Below are positions 59,181 to 64,000 of a stretch of 64,000 bases of DNA, piece by piece. Both the position numbers and the translations under genes were made by a program. Below the pieces are notes generated by a model. It had not been told where the DNA came from. It did not search any database and was given only the letters and a program-made list of their open reading frames with translations. This DNA comes from Acanthosoma haemorrhoidale (taxonomy: Eukaryota; Arthropoda; Insecta; Hemiptera; Acanthosomatidae), in assembly GCA_930367205.1 (NCBI GenBank), contig OV884009.1, forward strand, positions 123,016,639 to 123,080,638, written 5' to 3'. Each line of letters begins with the position of its first letter. Position 1 is the first letter of the stretch.

Positions 59181-59648
59181 ATATTACATATATTGAAAAA
59201 GCGATAAGCTCAAAATTATTGGACAATGTAAACATTACTTGATGAAATATTGCTAACATAGATAAATTACCCAAACATAGGCTCTTAATCCATAATATAT
59301 TATGAAAAAATGTTTTCCTATTAGAATATAGTTATGAATTATTTTATTTACAGTTTTTCCTAAGCTAAAATATGTTTACTTTACTAAAGATCACTTTATT
59401 CATAATTAAGAGCTATGATGTTAGCTATTTTTGTTAGACTAGATGGATTTCATATTAGTATAAGATTTTTTTTGTATGTAAATATTGGAAATAAATTAAT
59501 TAATTTAAATTTTAGACAGATTAAATAAATTTGACAAGGTCTATCGTGGAAGACACAAACCTCGACAAGGGTGGAAAGGGGTGAGTTGGCACCTGCGTGA
59601 GGGAGGTGATGAGGGGGTAAGGGGGTTGCTCACTCTCTCACTGCAGCG
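59181..59648. other. Host-like DNA upstream of the signal-peptide exon
   Basis: AT-rich until about 59525, then clearly more G-rich (59545-59648), which could be 5' UTR or promoter-proximal sequence of the exon that follows. No TE similarity was recognised. Confidence 0.5.
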
Positions 59649-59700
59649 ATGGCTTTCAACCTGACAGTGTTGCTCACCTTCCTCTACCTCGCCTCCAACG
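59649..59700 (+). CDS. Putative first coding exon of a secreted or membrane protein
   Basis: ATG in good context (GCAGCGATGG) starts 17 codons plus one base: MAFNLTVLLTFLYLASN. This has the profile of a signal peptide: short N-region, Leu-rich hydrophobic core, small residues at the end. A strong splice donor, AACG|GTACGT, follows. Codons are C/G-ending, unlike the AT-rich surroundings. The intron would be phase 1, common between signal-peptide and extracellular-domain exons. No further exon is recognisable in the remaining 4.3 kb, so the gene would continue beyond the window. The identity of the protein is unknown. Confidence 0.55.
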
Positions 59701-60348
59701 GTACGTCTCCACCGCTCATGACTAAAACACTAACATACCCTTAAACATTTTTTATACCGTTTCAATAGTGTTTCAAATATTTTCTTTTTATTCATTAAAA
59801 TTATCTATTAATTGTTTTCCATTTTTTTTTCTGAAATCATTAAATATTTCATGGCTACAGAATGAATATTGATTTTTAATCTGTATCAGTTTTTAGAAAT
59901 AATATTAAGGATCTCCTCATAGTATAAACCTAGATTATCATGTTTTAGGTACCTATGACGGAATCCGATGTTTTACTCTTTCAAGCTATATAAATTTCTA
60001 TTTTAATAAACTATTTTCATGAGACTTTTTTTTAGATTAAAAATTAACAGCTTCAAACTTTCACCTTATAGATCTTTACAAATGTATATTTGATGGAAAA
60101 TTTATGATGAATTATATTACTGGTAACATAGTAATTCATTGTGGAAAAACGTCTTCTATACTGGATATAATGAAACAACCGATTACCTACATTAAAAATA
60201 AATTTAGTTTCTTTTAGGAAATATTGGTCGCAATAAAAACCAATAAAATAAAAATGAGAATTTTTTATTGCGTTATTGGTCCCATTATACGAACAGTCAT
60301 TGCCAGAGTTTGGCCAAGAGATTTAATATTGGGAAAGTCATCACTCGT
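59701..60348. other. AT-rich putative intron sequence
   Basis: No reading frame or recognised repeat is seen. If the exon at 59649 is real this is intronic. Confidence 0.5.
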
Positions 60349-60435
60349 GGCAGGGTAGCTCATTTGGTAGAGTACCCGACTAGATAATGAGTAGGTCCCG
60401 GGATTGCGTCCCAATCTTCCCAGTATTTTTTTTTT
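60330..60435 (+). repeat. tRNA-derived SINE-like segment 1
   Basis: Resembles a degenerate tRNA: GTAGCTCATTTGGTAGAG (A-box-like) and GGGATTGCGTCCC (B-box-like) with a T-loop-type stem, followed by CCCAGTATTTTTTTTT, a pol III-type T-run. Stem pairing is imperfect, so it is not scored as a functional tRNA. Confidence 0.6.
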
Positions 60436-61496
60436 AAACAACAGCTTAAGTATTTATTTTAGTCGAAGAGAAATAAATGTACGGGATCAGACTGGTGCAG
60501 GCTGGTCGTTCATACCTGTTTTCAACCAATAGTATCATAGAAAGGCCTACTGATAAGCCCTAAAAGTGATCCCATTGGCCTCAAATTTGCAATCTTTAAT
60601 AAAAAAAAGTCCCTGACTACGCTGTATACTTTTTGAGTTAAGGTAAAAAAAATTGGAAGTCTGTGCAAAACGTCGATCGCGTAACTGTTAACGAACACGC
60701 TTGTCTGTGACCCTTCAGGCTTTCTGGAATTCTGCGAAGTTATTCAAAATTTGATGTTTTATTTTATTCTGTTGGATAAAAGCAGTGAAGGAAATATAAA
60801 TTCAAAGGTATTCCAATGTTTTGTAAGTTAATGATTGGTCAATATTTTATGTATTTACTTTGTTAAAGAGCCAATATGGTCATATGTGTTGGAAAAAAAG
60901 TGAAGTTAAAAAAAAATCCGAGTCTTTATTTCATAAGTATTTAGAGAAACGTATTTTTGGAATAAGGTTAAACGCCAGGTATAGACAGAATCATGAGTTA
61001 TAAAAAATAATGAATCTTAGGCTTAATTTTTCGATGGATTTGCTAAATTTGTTTAGTATAGTTAGCTTAAGACTTGATATCGTCTAAACTAAACATGTGC
61101 AGCGTATCCGGGGCTCCTACCGAATATATTTTAGAAATGTCAGATGGATTCTGTAATATCATATTTCTATCTTGAACCAGCGGCACATGTGTGAAAACTC
61201 AAATGTTTCTCATTTTGGAAACCAATGAAACCTTAAAAACTATTCAATATATTTGATCAAAATTACTTATTTTATTTGTTAATCAGACTGTTAAGTGGAT
61301 AAGATGGTTAAACAATAAAAAAGTATTGGAAAAAAAAGTTTACTGTCTTTTAAACAAATAAAAGTATGGTGATAAAATTAAAATCTTAAATAGTTTCTGA
61401 GCTGTGCCTTGATAAACTTATTATTATTATCGAAACAGGGCCGCAATTTTCATGTTTAATTTTTTTTCATACTTATAGTTGTTGTTTCTTAACACA
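60436..61496. other. AT-rich unannotated host DNA
   Basis: No coding frame or clear repeat. Some stretches may belong to old, unrecognisable repeats. Confidence 0.5.
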
Positions 61497-62540
61497 TGAT
61501 TACTATATTTCACGAAGTGCTGAAATATACCTTCAACACAAACATACATACGGGCAAAGAACGATTTTCACCCCGTAATTCTTTGAAAGTAGAACCTCTC
61601 CCTTTGGCCTTGGCAAAAATTAGTATTTTTTGTATACTTAATTGGGGGGGGGGGGGGGTTATTCGTTTATTTAAGGATTGGGCTTTCAATTTTGAATGGA
61701 TGGGAAAGCAGACATTTCTGAATAAATCTTACTGATGATTTGGCCAGAAATGTCTACTTTTCCGTTATCGCTAAGAAGCTTACCATATCACATGCCTGCT
61801 TCAATTTCTCGTCCGCTCTTTTATTCTTTTTTCATCACTCACCCCAAAGAAGAACTCGCTACTAAAAAGGTAGAAGTTAATCAACCTGTATTTATAACTG
61901 CTGTAGTGAGAGTAACATTTTTTAAGGGGTATTTCTTACATCTTCCTCATTGTCTTTTGTAAAAACGGATTTGATTGGGGTGTATAACACAAGAACGTCG
62001 AGATCTTTAACTACCATACCCTACTTAATATGATACGAAAATATTTATAATTTAAATACAAGTATCAACTTGCGTTATTTTTAGCATCTCTGGGACATCA
62101 AGTAAAACTTTCAAGGAGAATATCATCCCTTTAAATGAAATAGGGTTGTTAAAATATTTCGAATACACTTTTGATAAGTATACATGATAATAGTCCACTT
62201 AGGCCCAGTGCATATTACACATCGTTAATCAGGACGATAAGATCTTTAATTTGATATTTTACTCAATATGATAAAAAAATAATTATTTTTGTATTACTAA
62301 TTAATTTATTAATAATCCTTTAATATTTTGCATGGACCTGGTACTATTTTTAGCATTATTGAGATATCAAATATTTTTTTCAAAAAACACTCATGGAGTT
62401 GAAGATATGTAATTTACCGCTGACAAACACAGACGAATGCCCCATACTTCTTTTGAAGTAGAACCTCTCCCTTTGAGCTTGGCCAAGATAAGTATTTTTC
62501 TTATTTCTAAGTAGAGAAGTTATTCATGTATTTTTTAAGG
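61497..62540. repeat. Degenerate duplicated modules
   Basis: Two sequence modules each occur twice in plus orientation. GTAGAACCTCTCCCTTTG followed by AGTATTTTT is at about 61591-61640 and 62455-62505. AGATCTTTAA...CTTAATATGATA or CTCAATATGATA...TATTTTTAGCAT is at about 62000-62110 and 62245-62365. They are diverged and interrupted, suggesting an old repeated element or local duplication. A G15 run at 61644-61658 lies inside. Confidence 0.55.
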
Positions 62541-62664
62541 TTTCCAATTTTGTAAGCCTCTCCAGTTCTCCAACACCAACTCGTATTAAAAACAATTGTT
62601 AACGCCAAAATTAATGATACGGAAATAGGTTTGAATAATAAATAGCTTCTAAACTATAATTGTC

Positions 62665-62980
62665 TAGGCTATTGGTTAATTGTCGCCTAATGGTAAGCTC
62701 TAAAGTTACGGAGGCCCGGGCTCTATCCCCGACTTCCCCAGGATTTTTTTTCTTTGTGGATTGTCAATATCCGGGTTCACTTGTGTAATTAAGCAAAGGA
62801 GTAGAGAAGCTGGTTCAGAAACCAAAATTAATTTGGTTTGCCTAATCCGGCTTCTTAAGGTTACCATAAGGTTGAAGGTAACCAGTACCTCAGCACCATC
62901 TGCCAACTATAGTGAGAACATGTCGGTCAGCCCCTAACTCTTCATGAGGTGTTTCGCTATAAATTTATTTTTAGGTTTTT
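62665..62980 (+). repeat. tRNA-derived SINE-like segment 2
   Basis: A tRNA-like head with GTCGCCTAATGGTAAGCTC (A-box-like) and GGGCTCTATCCCC (B-box-like) at ~62681-62735, then CCCCAGGATTTTTTTTC. The downstream ~230 bases (to AACTCTTCATGAGG) may be the SINE body. Head layout and the CCAG-A/T-run junction parallel segment 1. Confidence 0.55.
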
Positions 62981-64000
62981 GTAAAAAGCACCAACAAGTG
63001 TTTTCACAACCATTTAATTGATAATTGAGAAACACGTTGGAAGCTAGCAACTCTTCTTTATGTTCTACGTCATTTGGTTTACTTCTTAATATATTGCACC
63101 CTTGCAACAGTTTTTTGTATTAATACCAGTATTGGTGATAAAAAAAAGGTCTATGTATCACGTAAACCGTCTTAATCTTAGGTTCATTGTTATTTACAGT
63201 GTCATTAAATACGCTTAAAATTTCAATGAGAGCAGGAAACAGTTTATTTGCGTTGTCTGGAGAAATACGGTTTTTGAGTTACAACACTATTATTGCATGG
63301 GTGTAATATATCTACTTAAAGGACACTTAATATATATGATATTAAAGGATGCTGTCATTAACTTAACATTATTAGTGATTCCATTTCTGTATGGGTTCAA
63401 TTAGGATTCTCAATGAAGTTTGATGGTGCTGGCAGCATGTTTCAATCCCTGAGGGCATAATCCCACATGTATGGAGGGGGTCTAACGATGACATACAAGT
63501 GGACAAGGAAATGGATTGAAACATAACAGTTTGAAAAAAAACCCAAAAGAAATCATGATGAGTGATTCATCTCACTTGTATTTGCTGTTTTATATTGAAC
63601 CAATTTTGAGGTGTCATTGTTTGTCACACAGCCCAAGCCCGTTTGTTATCAACTGATAGATGATTTGTGACCGAGGTGGTCCGAATTCATTTCAGCAAAG
63701 TGTGCCTTGGCTGGTGAATACTCAAATCCAATTTGGTGAGGTGAGCTGAAGGGTAAGCATCTCTCATTCATTTACGGCCTGTCGTTAATTTGTCCCACGA
63801 CTGGTCAGTTACACTACTGGTAGTTTTTCATCAATTTCCTATTTGTCGTCAATGTTTATTTCAACCTTTATCAAAAATCTAACTATGCCTGATTCTGGGA
63901 TGTTTATGATCCATTGAATATTTCCGAGTTGTTTCATATTCTAAACTGTCTTTCAGTTAAGTGCAAACTAAATAGCAACTTCCCGCTGAAAGCTGAGTTG
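62981..64000. other. AT-rich unannotated host DNA
   Basis: No gene, RNA or recognised repeat is seen up to the right edge. Confidence 0.5.

Noticed and set aside
60349..60421. Functional tRNA gene
   Set aside because: Acceptor and anticodon stems pair poorly and the B-box is degenerate; scored as SINE-like.
61735..61962. 75-codon frame in host DNA, and 62706-62906 on the minus strand
   Set aside because: No domain, no coding bias, and the second overlaps the SINE-like segment.
1..64000. CRISPR array, operon, phage or bacterial genes
   Set aside because: No spaced direct repeats of that type, no bacterial gene layout; all long repeats are LTRs or microsatellites.

Overview
This window is a dense graveyard of LTR retrotransposons from an animal genome, most likely an arthropod. 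Evidence for this is the metazoan-type tRNA-Phe, tRNA-Lys-like and tRNA-Pro-like primer sites, one BEL/Pao element, one element of the Drosophila 17.6/297 type, AT-rich surroundings, and no bacterial-style operons. The species cannot be named from the sequence. About 59 kb is retroelement; only the last ~4.8 kb looks like host DNA. Family letters (A, B, C...) are labels made for this annotation.

Layout from left to right: 3' end of element A1 (1-654, +); intact BEL/Pao element (661-7244, +); tandem family B material (7245-12962, -) and a B solo LTR (12989-13589); miniature A2 (13643-14800, -); decayed C (14827-19292, +); 5'-truncated D1 (19303-22152, -) fused to E (22152-26098, +); solo LTR H (26163-26348); miniature F2 (26355-27854, -); well-preserved I (27863-33233, -); deleted D2 (33264-35760, +); full-length A (35805-41109, -); deleted L (41251-45229, -) carrying solo LTR M; full-length J (45239-50542, -); truncated F (50549-53088, +) fused to N (53089-~54735, -), next to O (~54736-59180, -). 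Host-like DNA follows, with one convincing signal-peptide exon (59649-59700), two tRNA-derived SINE-like segments and degenerate repeats.

Most elements are not nested in one another's genes. They are strung end to end, separated by (TA)n tracts, so one TA-rich landing site appears to have been hit repeatedly. Families A, C, D, I and J form one lineage: LTRs of only 178-187 bp beginning AGTTA and ending AACT or AAGT, a tRNA-Phe primer site, a hairpin just before the polypurine tract, gag with two CCHC knuckles, and a pol that ends after integrase with no env.

The most interesting signal is how that lineage joins gag to pol. In all five families whose junction is visible, gag ends in a single UGA and the protease-RT frame continues in exactly the same frame. 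This implies stop-codon readthrough instead of frameshifting. Families E and F differ: F carries a canonical A AAA AAC slippery heptamer six bases before the gag stop. Several elements are deletion derivatives that keep LTRs, primer site and polypurine tract, as expected of parasites mobilised by intact relatives. Four junctions lack target-site duplications and could be ectopic recombination or assembly chimeras.
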